DNA from: Leuctra nigra
Taxonomy: Eukaryota; Arthropoda; Insecta; Plecoptera; Leuctridae
Length of the DNA stretch: 64,000 nt
Assembly (NCBI GenBank): GCA_934045905.1
Contig: OW203771.1
Span: 23,940,069-24,004,068, forward strand
Reading direction: 5' to 3'
The notes under the pieces were generated by a model. The model saw nothing but the letters and a program-made list of their open reading frames with translations, was not told the origin of the DNA and searched no databases. Positions 10,969 to 22,611 of the stretch are shown here, one piece after another (within the stretch, counting starts at the first letter, position 1; every line of letters starts with the position of its first letter). The position numbers were made by a program, and so were the translations under genes.

Positions 10969-12290
10969 CTAGGAAAACGCTCAGTGTAACGCGTTGATGA
11001 GCGAGCACGGGTACGTGCAAATTCTCGAACCGGAAATGCGTACACAACGCACAGAAAACATATACATCCATATGGAATTGATTATGATATCAACTTAAAA
11101 GTGTATGCTTTTCATCGAAACTTTAAAATAGCATCTAAGCACCTGGTTCATAAAGCAAATCAGAATCAATTTTCAATTGGCACTGGAAAACATTCATTTC
11201 GATACTTCATTACTGACAGATATTAAAAATGTAAATAACTTCATACGTTCTTAACTGATTGGGATGAAATTTTGTAAAATAAGAGACAATATTGGTCTTA
11301 ATGATCATGCAAAATATGAGTTTGATCAGAATTATCGAAGACCGTTTTCATTTTTCAGCCTATCAGGAGATATTTATTTAAATTTTAACCAATGAATCTG
11401 AGTAACGCGTTGATGAGCGAGCACGGATACGCGCAACACCTCGAACCGAAATTCTGTCTATCGAAAATGTCATTAAAAGCCAATAATTCTAAAATTTCGC
11501 CACAGATTTGTATAGAAATCTCAAAACATTCCTAAAATATTGGTCCAAATAACCATGCAAAGCTTTAAGTTGATCAATTGAACCTTTATGATTGAACTGT
11601 TCCGTGTTAATTTTCAAAAATCACAGGATCTCCTTCAAAAAATATACCTGAGACCACTCATATGATATAAGTGTGTCTACACAATATCAGATCGACTGTT
11701 GAACGGTCATTATCAGTTTCATTTGCGTTTGAAAGTTTCTGCTCTAACTACCTTGCCTTGAACTGAAGAGTCGAAGTCGCCGTGAATTTGACAGCCAACA
11801 CGCTAATAGTCCGTAAAATGTCAATAACGTTTGGATTTAAACACAGATTAGTATGAAAATTGTCAAAAATGCAGATAATGTTGGACCCAACCATCATGCG
11901 AAGTTACAAGTTGATCGTTCAATCGGTTATAGTTTAAATTTCTAAAAACACAGGAAAGATGGTTTTAAATTTTAACCAATGGGAGGATTTGGCTGAAACT
12001 TTGTTTGATTGGGTACAATGTTGGGGGTAATGACTTGTCAAAATTTCAATTTGATCAAAACAACCAATCGAAAGTTAATTTTTTTTAAATTTGAACCAAT
12101 CAATGGATTTCAAAAAAATTAGGGTCTGCAACAATCAGAAATGTTACGTACATGTGTGCAAAATTTCAGCTCGATCGAAGAAAAACTCTGACCTGTATAT
12201 CGTCAGTAACAGAAAAAAAAAACAAACAAAAAAAAAAACAGAGGTCCGTGCCAAAAGAGCCAAATGGAGACGCTCGCTTCGCTCGCTCAA
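10969..12290 (-). mobile_element. Helitron-like element, copy B (chimeric, recently moved)
   Basis: The minus strand starts at 12290 with TTGAGCGAGCGAAGCGAGCG, passes an A/T tract, and ends at 10969 in hairpin plus TTTTCCTAG. A second, internal terminator hairpin sits at about 11399-11425 with its CTAG lost. Beyond it, a ~430-base extension resembles the interior of copy E (about 39905-40040). It differs from copy C at only three bases plus the A-tract length, with unrelated flanks. It has no coding capacity. The base before the 5' TT is G, an exception to the A/T rule. Confidence 0.75.
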
Positions 12291-12964
12291 CAATTTAGTA
12301 ATGTTCGCAGGCAATGAATATCAAAGATAGAATATGGATATTTATAATTGTCATCCGAATCAATTGGAAAATACAGTTTTCATTTAAAAGGATGTTTATA
12401 AACGATTCAACAGAAAATCATTATACGCTACATCGAATGATTAAGATAATGCCTAGTTGATAATGATGGTGACAGATAATGAAGAAATAGGGAGATGTTG
12501 AGTAAAATGAAAATGGTCTCAATTTGCTTCAAAAAAAAAGCTTTATAAATACTTGAACCACTCAACCGACATATTAAATTAAGAGCCATTTTCCATCTTT
12601 GCTTTTTCACTTTCAACTGGTCTCTAATCAATCTAATACATGGTCAAGGACTATTGATAATGATATGCCATACTCATATTGGAGTATAAATTAAACGTGG
12701 TTAAAGGCAACAGATGTCACAAAATGATAATAATTACTTCATCACCTAATAAATAAACTGCACTGTAGGTGTTTTTCTCTCGTTTTCTTCTCGTCAGCAG
12801 AATGGCGCACTTGTTGGCCGGTCGAACAGTTTTTACCGGCAAGCGACACTAGCACTGACAGCCGGACATTTAGGTGGTGTCGTAGAGAACTAACGAGCTT
12901 CATATAAATGACAAAAAATACAGCTTGAATAAATTCAAAATGAAACAGAAAGCGATCGTTAGAT
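12291..12964. other. unassigned DNA
   Basis: There are a few short opposing frames and no recognisable repeat. Confidence 0.35.
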
Positions 12965-13205
12965 TTTTTTGTCTGGGGCTTAACGTCGCACTGTTCTGCA
13001 GCGAGGCTAATGGCGACGGATGAATGATTATGATGATGATTGGGAGATGATGGTGAAGAGTGGGTAAGGATGGAAGGTGTGAAGGAGGCGGTCGTGGCAT
13101 ATTAGTAGGGTACCTTCCCAGCATTTGCCTGTCGACTGAGGGAAAACCACGAAAAAAAACCAGTCTGGAAGGACGGCCGCGGGAATGGAACCCGGGATGT
13201 TTTTA
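12965..13205 (+). repeat. SINE-like dispersed repeat, copy 1
   Basis: The blocks are CTTAACGTCGCACTGTTCTG, then AGCATTTGCCTGTCGACTGA, GGGAAAACCACGAAAA and CGGGAATGGAACCCGGGA. The word order (cattTGCC ... ACTGAGGGAAAACCACG ... GGCCG...GGGAATGGAACCCGGG) is one I associate with a repeat widespread in arthropod genomes. The last word complements to a tRNA-like B box. A related direct copy follows at 13340, an inverted piece at 13525, and a relic at 21350. Confidence 0.5.
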
Positions 13206-13222
13206 TACTAGATGTTTTTACA

Positions 13223-13290
13223 CTAGGAAACGTTCTGTGTAACGCGTTGATAAGCGAGCACCGGTATACCATGACATTTCTCGTAAAGAG
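13223..13290 (-). mobile_element. Helitron-like 3' end only (copy D)
   Basis: The plus strand reads ACTAGGAAACGTTCTGTGTA, then ACGCGTTGATAAGCGAGCA, the complement of the family 3' terminus. The rest is absent or unrecognisable. The hairpin stem is imperfect here. Confidence 0.6.
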
Positions 13291-13339
13291 ATCCAAAACA
13301 TATTTTGACCAAGCATTTTGACCTAGCAAAATAATTAAT

Positions 13340-13660
13340 TTTATTTCGCACTACTGTTCTGCAAATAGGCTAACAATGATGAGTATAGATAACGGCGCGC
13401 GCTGCGTAGGAGGAGGTCGTTCCAAACATCCCAACATTTGGCTATTGCTTTGGAAAAACCACAAAGAAATTTTACGTAAATAAACTATGAAGATTCCCTA
13501 TGTACTAAATTACAACCGCATTTTTTCACCTTCCGTCCTTCTCTATTCATCATCATCATCTCCCTATCACAATCATAATCATTCATCTGTCACCATTAGC
13601 AAATTTGCAGCACAGTACGACACACATCTAAAACAAAATAAAAAATTAAGTCTTCAAAGA
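13340..13660. repeat. second direct copy and inverted piece of the SINE-like repeat
   Basis: Bases 13345-13465 match 12975-13165 in direct orientation (TTCGCACTACTGTTCTGCAA, then GGCTAAC, then GGAAAAACCAC). Bases 13525-13660 match about 12970-13090 in reverse complement, sharing TCATCATCATCATCTCCC and CAATCATAATCATTCAT. The short frames here are therefore not genes. Confidence 0.5.
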
Positions 13661-14045
13661 CAGAAAATAAACAAAATGGCGTGTGCTATTACTGTCAAAT
13701 GACACAGTCTCAACTATCCGTAATTTAGTCTAATAAATGACGACTCATGTAATCTAGCAGCGAAGCCTCTACTCTAGATAGTTAGAGGAAGGGTTTGACT
13801 TGAGGCATTTAGCAGCGGCGACAGGAAATTACAAACCGAGTTATCAAGTATGATCGCGCCACGGCGGCGAGCTTGGAAACTAATCATGCGACTTTCTTCC
13901 AACAGAGGGCGTGCGATCACGTGGTACTCGTGATTAACAGCGTGCTAAAGCTCTGACAGCGTTGATCGGGGATTGCCACGTACTTTAACATGCGGAATTA
14001 ATGGGAATGTGCTATCTATAACGCAGGAGATGGGGAATCTACGTC
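13661..14045. other. unassigned DNA with GC-richer part at 13830-13990
   Basis: The GC-richer middle has words such as CGCGCCACGGCGGCGAGC and GCGATCACGTG. It has no gene features and is possibly host regulatory sequence. Confidence 0.25.
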
Positions 14046-14335
14046 AAAAGAGTGTTTCTTTTGGGGTTTTTAAGCTCTCATGGCTCTTTCTCTTTTCTTG
14101 TTTTCTGTGTGTGTTTCTGAATGCCCATGCTAAACCGTTGAACCAATCTATATGATTATTGCACACACACTAATGTCATTTGAGTGGTCGCGTATACAGA
14201 TTTTGAACAAGGTCCTGTGATTGGTTGAAAATGGAAACTGGGAAATTTTTACCGAATTTTGTATGTCATTGCCCATTAGCACCGACATTTTAGGCGTTTT
14301 TGACCATTTTTAGACAAACCTATCAAGAACTTCAA
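14046..14335 (+). mobile_element. diverged Helitron-like relic
   Basis: In the same order as the complete plus-strand copies it has a T-rich tract with a GGCTCTTTCTC-like block, then AACCAATCTATATGATTATT, GCACACACACTAATG, and GATCCTGTGATTG-like and TTTTGACCATTTTTAGAC-like blocks. Both termini are lost. Confidence 0.45.
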
Positions 14336-17098
14336 CAGTAATTGGCATCAGTTGATGACATCATCATCATCAAAGTTCGTGATGTACTTTAATTGTACCT
14401 ACTTTATAAAAGGATAGTTTCAACTATCCATAGCTAACTATTTTGTAAATATTAAAATAATCGAAGTCATATCTGTAAACCATTTTGATTATAGTTTTGT
14501 AATCTGAACACTTTTTGAGCTATAATGAATTAATATTTAGTTATTTTCATTTTACATGAATGTCCAATCACGTCCAAATGTAAAGTTGAATTATAACTGG
14601 CTTTTTGAATGCCTCGTGACTTTTTCCTGCTGACATTTTCATTACAAACCGGATGAAACAAGTAAATAGGGCAGATTTTTTTTATAATTGTCAATACACA
14701 TTAATCAGTACTGGTAATAGGGCTTACACACGATGCGCCCAAGTATTTGCTTTTTCATTTAAAAATAATGTTTAGATCAAGTAGATTATTTTTTGTTTTT
14801 TTAATATCAATCCTTCAATGGTGACATTTTTATTTGATTATTAAGTTGTGACTAACTGCTGTGTTTTGTTGTACGAGTGGGTTATGTTTGTACGAGATTT
14901 TTTTTAGCAAGGGGATAAAATGTGTATTACCGTATTTATGAGGACAACAATATTATAAGTAATTCTGTTAGTCACATATTCATAATTGAGCTAAGTTTAT
15001 TATTTGATTAATTGTTTTACAAATAAGTGACGTAAATTTTGAATTTTAATTAATTTTAATTGATTAAATTTTAATTCACTCAATTAAAATGTTCTTTAAA
15101 GTTGTCAGTTCCATCAGCTCATCAAAACAGAATAGCACTAGATGCAAGACTGCGTTTTAAGTCTTTGCCTTGGAAAATACGTGGTAGTAAAGTACCATAT
15201 TCTCATTAAAGGGTTACAAAACCGTGTTTCATATCGTAAAATGAAGTTCAAATTCAACAAATGTATATTTAAATAAACAAGAAAATATGTTGATCGCTAG
15301 GAACTACCATAATCTCTTCTTATCAATTAACTATTAAATACATTATCTGAATTTAAAGCTCTCTGTCTTATATTCTTACAGGGATTAAAATTTAGCTAAA
15401 AGCGTGAATCATCAACGCAGAATAAATTTAAAAAGTAATCGTTACTTTTAAAGAAATAAAAAACGTTCTACCATAATCCTACGTGAACCAAAAATCTACT
15501 TCAATTTGAATAAGTAATGACAAAGTGGCTGAAGAATGATATATTTCGCACAGAAGGAGCAACAGCGGCGTGCGGTTAGATCACATCAACTGAAAACAAA
15601 TCATCAAATATGTTTACTGATTCTGATGGCATACTTGCAATATCGCGCTTGGAATATGCAATACTTATCGACATTTCTGACCAGTTATACGTTCCATGTA
15701 GAAAAGCTAAAAAAATAATTAAAATGTCAGCTTTCTATTCTCCCAGAGTTTCCAGCATGGCAGGATCAACATTTTCAAGAAGACTTCTCATTAAAACAAA
15801 TGTGTAATCTCCCTGCATACATACAGAATTTCACTTAGCGCTGAGAGCCCGACGACTTAATGTTAAGAAACGCTTTAATCCCTTGATAAACTAATACAGC
15901 ACGAGCTTTAAATAATAAATACTAAAGCACGAATAGAATTGAGTAAAAACTTGGTCGTTTGTTATCTTAATTTTACAATCCACATTTGTGGCAAAAGGAA
16001 ACGATGATAGTTTATCAATGATCTATATTATCGATGATCTATGGGATATGATCCACGATATTTATTGTGATTTGTCATCTCTGATCTTATAAATTTTAAC
16101 TCATGGATATTTATTTAATTCTTTTTAATTCATTTATTGAAATAAATTTAATATATTTATTGATTTAAATTGACATTCATTGAATGAATTTTACTGTGTT
16201 TATGTCATATTTATTTAACTCATATTAGTAATCCTTAGTTATCTGAAATCTTGTCTTAACAGCAATCATGTAACTTATGAGTAAACGATCGATATCTCTG
16301 TGCCCGATTAGATTCTATCTCATAAAGGATCGTTCTGCAGTTTCTATGCTTTGGTTTCTACAATAACATAAAGAGTTGTATTTCTGAGAATAAAGTTACA
16401 ATTGATCGACTTGACGATTCTCTTAAATTTAATTAACTACGAGCAGTAATAACATTTTGTTCCGATGCGGTAAATTGTGGAAAACCATTATCTATTTCGA
16501 ATTCTATAAATTTTTATTTCGGGATCGTTAACTTTTTGCTTTCTTAAAACAGCTATATAATGTTAGTTTATTCGTCGACATGCCCCGAAAAACATAAGAA
16601 TTGTATTATTTTATTTTAATTTCCGAACAGTATAGTTCACGAAACTCTAGAGTATTACTCAACTGTCTTCAGTCGAAATAAAATGATACTGGCTCAGATT
16701 TGGCAGCGAATTGAGGTTACAGTGTAACGTGAGATGGGATCTGGAAATTTACTATGGAAGTTTATTGTTGGATGAAAAGTTTTGGCTTCAGGAAACTCTT
16801 GAGGCCCGTTGTTTCTGACCTGACCACATGTCTAGCTGAGGTATGATAATTTGCTCTCGTAATATTGTTCTGATTTGCTGAAGTTACGACTAACACGGCT
16901 TAATGTTTTCACTCGAGGCTCATTTCAAGAATTAATAATAGTAGTTAGACAACTATTTGAAAACAGTGACTGTTTAATGAATACTTGATTGTAAGGAGTG
17001 ACTTATTTAAATTAATAAATGTCAAGGCAACACCTGTACTGTTTAGATTATGGAACTTTAAACAATAATGTTTTGATTTACCTCACTCTGGCCTTCTT
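14336..17098. other. unassigned AT-rich DNA
   Basis: There is a short ATC repeat near 14360, AT-rich low-complexity sequence at 15010-15085 and 16020-16200, and two overlapping 60-65-codon frames near 15.6 kb without a domain. I support no gene here. Confidence 0.4.
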
Positions 17099-17328
17099 AA
17101 GCCCGATTTACACGGCCACAATTATTGAACAACTTCTGTGACACCGTTTGTGTCACAGAACAGTGTCATAGTCTGTGTCACAGAAGTTGTTCAATAAATG
17201 TGGCCGTGTAAATCGGGCTTCAAACAAGAAATTGTGTCGTGTAAATGCAACATTGTGTGAAAAAAAACTTTGTCAAAGACTGTGTCACAGAAGTTGTTCA
17301 TTAAATGTGGCCGTGTAAATCGGACTTT
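17099..17328. repeat. palindromic MITE with three copies of its terminal arm
   Basis: The left arm (17099-17143) and its complement (17174-17220) both contain CCGATTTACACGGCCACA and GAACAACTTCTGTGACAC. A third arm in the same sense as the second lies at 17279-17328. TTAA occurs at the outer left edge (17097-17100) and just beyond the right edge, which may be a target duplication but is not clean. There is no coding capacity. Confidence 0.7.
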
Positions 17329-17409
17329 AAAAATGTCTATTCTTAAACGATGTATAACAATATTTTACAAGAATTAAGAAACCCAAGATATGGTTAAGAA
17401 TAGACAATT

Positions 17410-18149
17410 TAGGGATGGAGAAAATATCGATATATCGATATATATCGATATCAAAAAAATATCGAAATATCGATACCTGAATATATTGATTATCGATATA
17501 TCGAAATATCGATATATCGATATATTGTAATATTGAAATATTGAAATATCGATATATCGAAATATTGAAATATCGATATATTGAAATATTGATATATTGA
17601 AGCCTTACCGGACGATACAATTATGTTCTTAATTGAAGTTTATACCTACTATGACAAAATAATTCATGTTTGCAGTGCAGCGTTTACCAGATTTATGGAC
17701 AATTTCTCAGATTATTCACATTTCTTTCTTATCTGGCCAGTGACCCTATATCTTGGAATAGCTGTGTTATTTCTATTTACATTTTCTTTTGAAATTCCTA
17801 GAAGTTTTAGGAGCAATTTAAGGAATTTTTGCGATCCTATATCAATAATTCCATACCTACATCGTAATATAATACTTCCATATCAATATTTCGATATTTC
17901 GATATATCAATATTTCAATATTTCAATATATCGATATTTCGATATTTCAATATATCGATATTTCGATATTTCAATATTTCAATATATCGATATTTCGATA
18001 TTTCGATATTTCAATATATCGATACTTCAATATATCGATATTTCAATATTTCAATATATCGATATATCGCGATATCGATATATCGATATATATCGATATA
18101 TAAATGATATCGATAGTCGATATCAAAATCCAAGTTCGCTCCATCCCTA
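17410..18149. mobile_element. hAT-type foldback MITE with ATCGATAT-rich arms
   Basis: Perfect 11-bp terminal inverted repeats (TAGGGATGGAG and CTCCATCCCTA) are flanked by a perfect 8-bp direct repeat AGACAATT (17402-17409 and 18150-18157). This is the hallmark of the hAT superfamily. The subterminal arms (about 17420-17600 and 17880-18125) are inverted arrays of TATCGATATTTCAATAT-like words. The core (about 17620-17850) matches another locus at 26155-26440. The frames open across it (327 to 620 side on minus, 17623-18150 on plus) are repeat artefacts encoding isoleucine/tyrosine-rich strings. Confidence 0.85.
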
Positions 18150-18157
18150 AGACAATT

Positions 18158-19566
18158 AACTTGGTTCTGCTCGTGTACAGTACAGGTATAAGATCGAACA
18201 AGTATTTAAATTATAAATATTCAAGTCTTTATTATAGGACCTGTCACCTAAGAGGCAATTGAAAATACAAAAAGTAGAATCTACAGAACAAAAAAATTTC
18301 GTTGAGGTCCTCTTCATATTAAGTAGCATTTTTAATGTCAAAATTTTAATAGATATTCAGAGATATTGATTGATATTATCAATATAGAGCTTTAACTGTC
18401 ATTTTATAAAGGGTTTGAATTGCATGGAATAATTGGAATTGCGAGTTAGGTTCTGTGTCTTATTTAAAGTTGGGTAAGTGAAATTGATAAGTACCTACAT
18501 TTTATTCGCCGAGGAAAAAACATCTTTGTGAACTTTTAAACCGGTGGACTTTGAAAACTAGTTTTAAATCTTCACTACTATACATTTTAAGATTTGACTT
18601 CCTTTTTTAAAGAATAATTACCAAGTTACTTATCATGGAAGTAATGAGACAGTAATTTGAAACTTTTAAAATTCAATTCAATAACTTTCTTATAACACGG
18701 TAAAAACTTGTGCGTTTTCCCCGATTTCTTCTTCCCATCGTTCTCATTTTCTTTTTTTTCTGAACTGTGCAAAAATAATAATAACAGTTGAAGAAAATAC
18801 CGTGAATAAGAGCGACTTTTCTTTCTTTCCCGCTTTGCTGAGCTGAAAAGTGGTATGATTAACTTTTCACGTCCTCGTCGACTTCTTGCTGAGGAAGAAA
18901 AGTACAGAATTATTTAATATCGTCTTTATAAAAAATTACTTGCTGTTAAAGAAAATATCACATAAAGATGGCATGAGAGGACGATGCAGAAAAAGGGATG
19001 GAGAGTTGGGAACGTCGAGAGGGAATGATAATACGAGAGGCGGTTCATTGGATGAGGGAATGAAGCTGGGAAGGGGACGGGAGATCTCGAAACGATCATG
19101 GGGGGCTACGAAAATAAAGACAAAAGCTTGGGATGTTAGGGAATAAAAAATGGTGAAATGGGAGTCACCGCTGAGCAAGACCTCCGCAAAAGGGGTTGGT
19201 TTTGCTACGGCTAAAGTTGCACTTAAGTACCACTCAAGTATACACTCCCGAGTGTCGAGTGACGTTGCATTGAAGTGAAGAAGTTTTTATTATATTTTGA
19301 GAAGTCACATTTTCCCTTGAAGTTTGTGGTGGATTTTTATTTTTTTTTATGTCGTGGATATTTCTGTTGAGTGACACCAAAAACCTCTTTCTCTAAGCCG
19401 CATTTTTGTATTCATTCCAAGAAGAGTCATCGCATTTCTTACCGACTTCCTAACCGTCAGTTTCACATATTGAAGACAATGAAGGTATTGGTTGTGATCG
19501 TGATTCATTTTGAGTCGATACAGTTTCTCGCGATTTTCGACATTTCTAGTAATTATAAGTTTATAA
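18158..19566. other. unassigned DNA
   Basis: A purine-rich stretch at 18960-19140 keeps frames open on both strands (18886-19146 plus, 18936-19178 minus), but neither has a domain. I see nothing else. Confidence 0.35.
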
Positions 19567-19937
19567 CCCAGAAGAAAACACTCTGTGTAAAAAGGCAGCC
19601 AAGTCTCTTCAACTAAGAAAAAATTGAAATAAATCTAAACTTCAGCAATGAAAAGTAGTAATACCAAAAAATGGACTAAGTCAAAACTATTTGAAGAAAC
19701 AAAAAAATACTTTGGGCATCGTGAATAAATAATATAGACGTGTAGGCCAGAAATCAATGTACTACCTACATCTATAATATGCCTATCTACAATACACAAA
19801 AAATGAAGTATTTTATTGATTTTTAAAATAATTTTGACATAACACATTTATTGATATCACTACTTTTCAGCACTGAATTTTAGATTTATTTAATTAGAGA
19901 CTTGGCTGCCTTTTTTACACGGAGTGTTTTTTCTGGG
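19567..19937. mobile_element. MITE with CCCAGAA...CTGGG termini (copy 1)
   Basis: The left end has CCCAGAAGAAAACACTCTGT and GGCAGCCAAGTCTCT, and the right end is the complement, ending AGTGTTTTTTCTGGG. Two larger copies of the family occur at 30961-32241 and 41562-42683. The interior of this copy is about 280 bases and non-coding. No clean target duplication was found. Confidence 0.75.
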
Positions 19938-21349
19938 ATATAATTACTTTCTGTGTTCACGATGTGTTTAAAATGTATGTATACATCATATAATGATTTA
20001 TTAAAGTTTTAGTATACTCTTTGTCACTCTGTCAATACTTCATGTGTACCGAACATATAAATATGTAACTCAATAAAATGTAAATGTGTGCTCGACTCGA
20101 TAGAAATATTTACATTTCATTTGCAACTTGTGTAAATAATGTCCTGACCCAGACAGATATTTGCACAACAAACACTTGACAAACACTTGTTCAGACTCCA
20201 ACCCAGTTCTTCTACAAATGTTTTCAATATTACCTATTCCAATTTGACAAAGAAAATCAGGACGCATCGACTTATAAGTGTTTATTCCAAATTTCAGCTC
20301 TCAAATCTGTTTCTTAGTCGTAGAATTTGGCATCACATGTAAATTTCAATTCAGGAAGAAGACCATGTTTTCTTACATAATCCATATTCTTAACTGAAAG
20401 ATAAATTGAGTGACCGATACATCTCATCTTGTTACCTCAATCCTTTTTATTTTTATTTTTATAAAAAAAATATTAAAAAACTTACTGACACATTAACTGT
20501 ATTTTGAATAGTTGTAAAATGTATGTCGATAAAGTAAAGTGGTTATACTTTTAGGATTCCCAAATCACCCAAATGACTAATTTTTTAAAATAATTCGAAC
20601 ATATAGTTTAACCATAAAGTAGTTTAACTTTGACAAAATTACGAATAATAAACGCATTTATTACACAAGAAATTAAGTATTTCATGTAGGTATATTCGTT
20701 CTCTCTTCTCATATTACACAAATTACAGTCCATGTTTCAAATCGTCTCGCATAATCCTCTTTTAAACAAGATGGAAGCAAACAGTACCGTGACCTCAACC
20801 AGATAACATAATAAGCCACTTGTAATGTTTGCCATTCCACTCTCTCTCTCTCCCTCTCTCATACTACCCCGGAGCGTCGAACCAAGCACATGAGTTCAGT
20901 CGCCCTGGTTTTTATCTCGCTCAGAACGTTTAGCTCTTGCTCCGGACCCAGCATCTCTCGGCCCCGGAGACGTTCCTTGAATCGCGGGGGTTGATTAAAA
21001 ATAAAGGTTTCCAAGGGTCTTAACTTGTGAGAAGATATGTGAAGTTATGTTTTCGGGGGTTTACGTGAATGGCCACATTTTCTAGAGGAGTCACGCGTGA
21101 AAATGGTTGCTGTTATGGACGAAATGGTTGCCTTGTGGTGTATTACTTAAAGGTTTCGACCACAAACTGTAGGAGAGTCATATCAAGATGTTACGTTAAT
21201 AACAAGAAAAAGTGATAAATTAAGAAATTTATATTTTTGATAATTTCTCTATAATTTTTAATAATGTTCACGATGTCGCTGCTATCGTTAATGTTCTTAA
21301 AACGGTACAAGTTGGTTCAGGAAGTAATGCAAAAGATTTGCAATACAGG
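19938..21349. other. unassigned DNA with CT run and GC-richer part at 20840-21000
   Basis: A CT-rich microsatellite lies at about 20838-20860, and GC-richer sequence (GGCCCCGGAGACGTTCC) follows. There is no gene evidence; it is possibly host regulatory DNA. Confidence 0.3.
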
Positions 21350-21425
21350 AGGTCCTAGGTTGGACTGATGAGGCATTTTCTTCTGGATGTGATTTTCGTA
21401 GTTTCCCTCAGTCGGGAAACTACTG
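21350..21425 (-). repeat. relic of the SINE-like repeat
   Basis: It reads GATTTTCGTAGTTTCCCTCA then GTCGG, the complement of the CCGACTGAGGGAAA block of the 13 kb copies. A local hairpin (GTAGTTTCCC...GGGAAACTAC) is superimposed. Confidence 0.35.
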
Positions 21426-22471
21426 AAACTCAGAAACTGATGATTTTTACTGGGAAACTACAATGGAAAGGTTGGTTCCCTACTCCTTAAATCCTCACAT
21501 TTGCTTCATCATCTTCTCGCTTTCATCCAGTACCAATTAGCTAATGAAGAACAGTGTGACAATAATCACACTAAAAATACATTCAAAATAAAATAACAAT
21601 ATAGAAAATAATGAAACTCTCAGGTGGAATAACCGAATTATTGTCCAACGATCCCTTTATTTTTGTTTTAAAAATATTTCAGTCTTATTTGAATTTGTCA
21701 GATGTTCAGATTCTTTTTTATAAATATTTCATCAGACAGTTTTGTACGGTTTTACAGAATAGAATACGTACTCCTTTACATATCCATTTTTGTAGAATAA
21801 TATAAAAAAATTGCTTTGCAATTCATATGTAAGAGCGTTTTTTAAAGTGTAGCACTCCTCTGCTTCAGACAATATTTAAACTGTACTTTTTCCTAACTTT
21901 GAGCAAAAGCTCGAGTGAACTATTCAAACAAATTTTCTCAAAGTCACACCTTTCCAAATTGAATCGTCCCTCAAGTCTTTGAACGAATTCGGGACCTCAG
22001 GTCCACAAGGTTAAATTCAGAAAGCCGTGAAATTCTCGCACACATGCGAGAGATGGCAAAACGCTCAAGCGCGACGAGGTAGCCCCCAATATTAAGTTAC
22101 CTAACGGGGGTTAATTCAGTGCCGAGCATTGCCGCCAGGCGCTTTCTTATCAAGATAGAAGTTGTACGGGGATGAAAAATACGAGCGCGAAACGATGTCT
22201 TGTCAGATACAAATGCGGAGCACAGAAAAAAAACAAGAGGTCGGTTTTAGAGACCACCGGGAGGAAATTGCGGGGAAATAAAGTAAAGAAGACAACAACA
22301 TTTTTTACGAGATATTTTTACCAGAGGAAATTTGTGTCACTTCCTAATTGGTAAATGTGTTTTGTTCGTAATTTTTTAAATTTTACTCTGAAGTCACATA
22401 TAACTTAGTGTTTTGGTGCCAAATTAATTTCGTTTTTAATAGGTAATAAAATTATAAAAGATACTGGGTTG
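21426..22471. other. unassigned DNA
   Basis: There are short frames only. A GC-richer part at 21950-22160 has no gene features. Confidence 0.35.
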
Positions 22472-22611
22472 TTGGAAAACTTTTCATGGAGTCAGGATGA
22501 TAGGAAGGAATTTATTTGTGAAGTGAAAAATATCCGACCGAATCAGGGCTCCAGTCTGCGACATTTAATTTTCCGGGCGAGAGCGCTGCCAACTGAGCTA
22601 ACCGGCCGGTC
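22472..22611 (-). mobile_element. tRNA-derived SINE, copy 2
   Basis: The minus strand begins with a tRNA head (GGTTAGCTCAGTTGGCAGCG, a good A box), followed by a diverged B-box region, CGGTCGGATATTTTTCAC, and a tail reaching ATCCTGACTCCATGAAAAG. It shares this order with the 31.7 kb copy. Confidence 0.7.

Noticed and set aside
10969..12290. A poly(A)-tailed SINE or LINE reading of the GAGCGAGC family
   Set aside because: The A tract is internal, about 60-80 bases from the end; there is no target duplication, and both termini are fixed.
17623..18150. 175-codon frame
   Set aside because: It lies wholly inside a hAT MITE, and its C-terminal half is translated ATCGATAT repeats.
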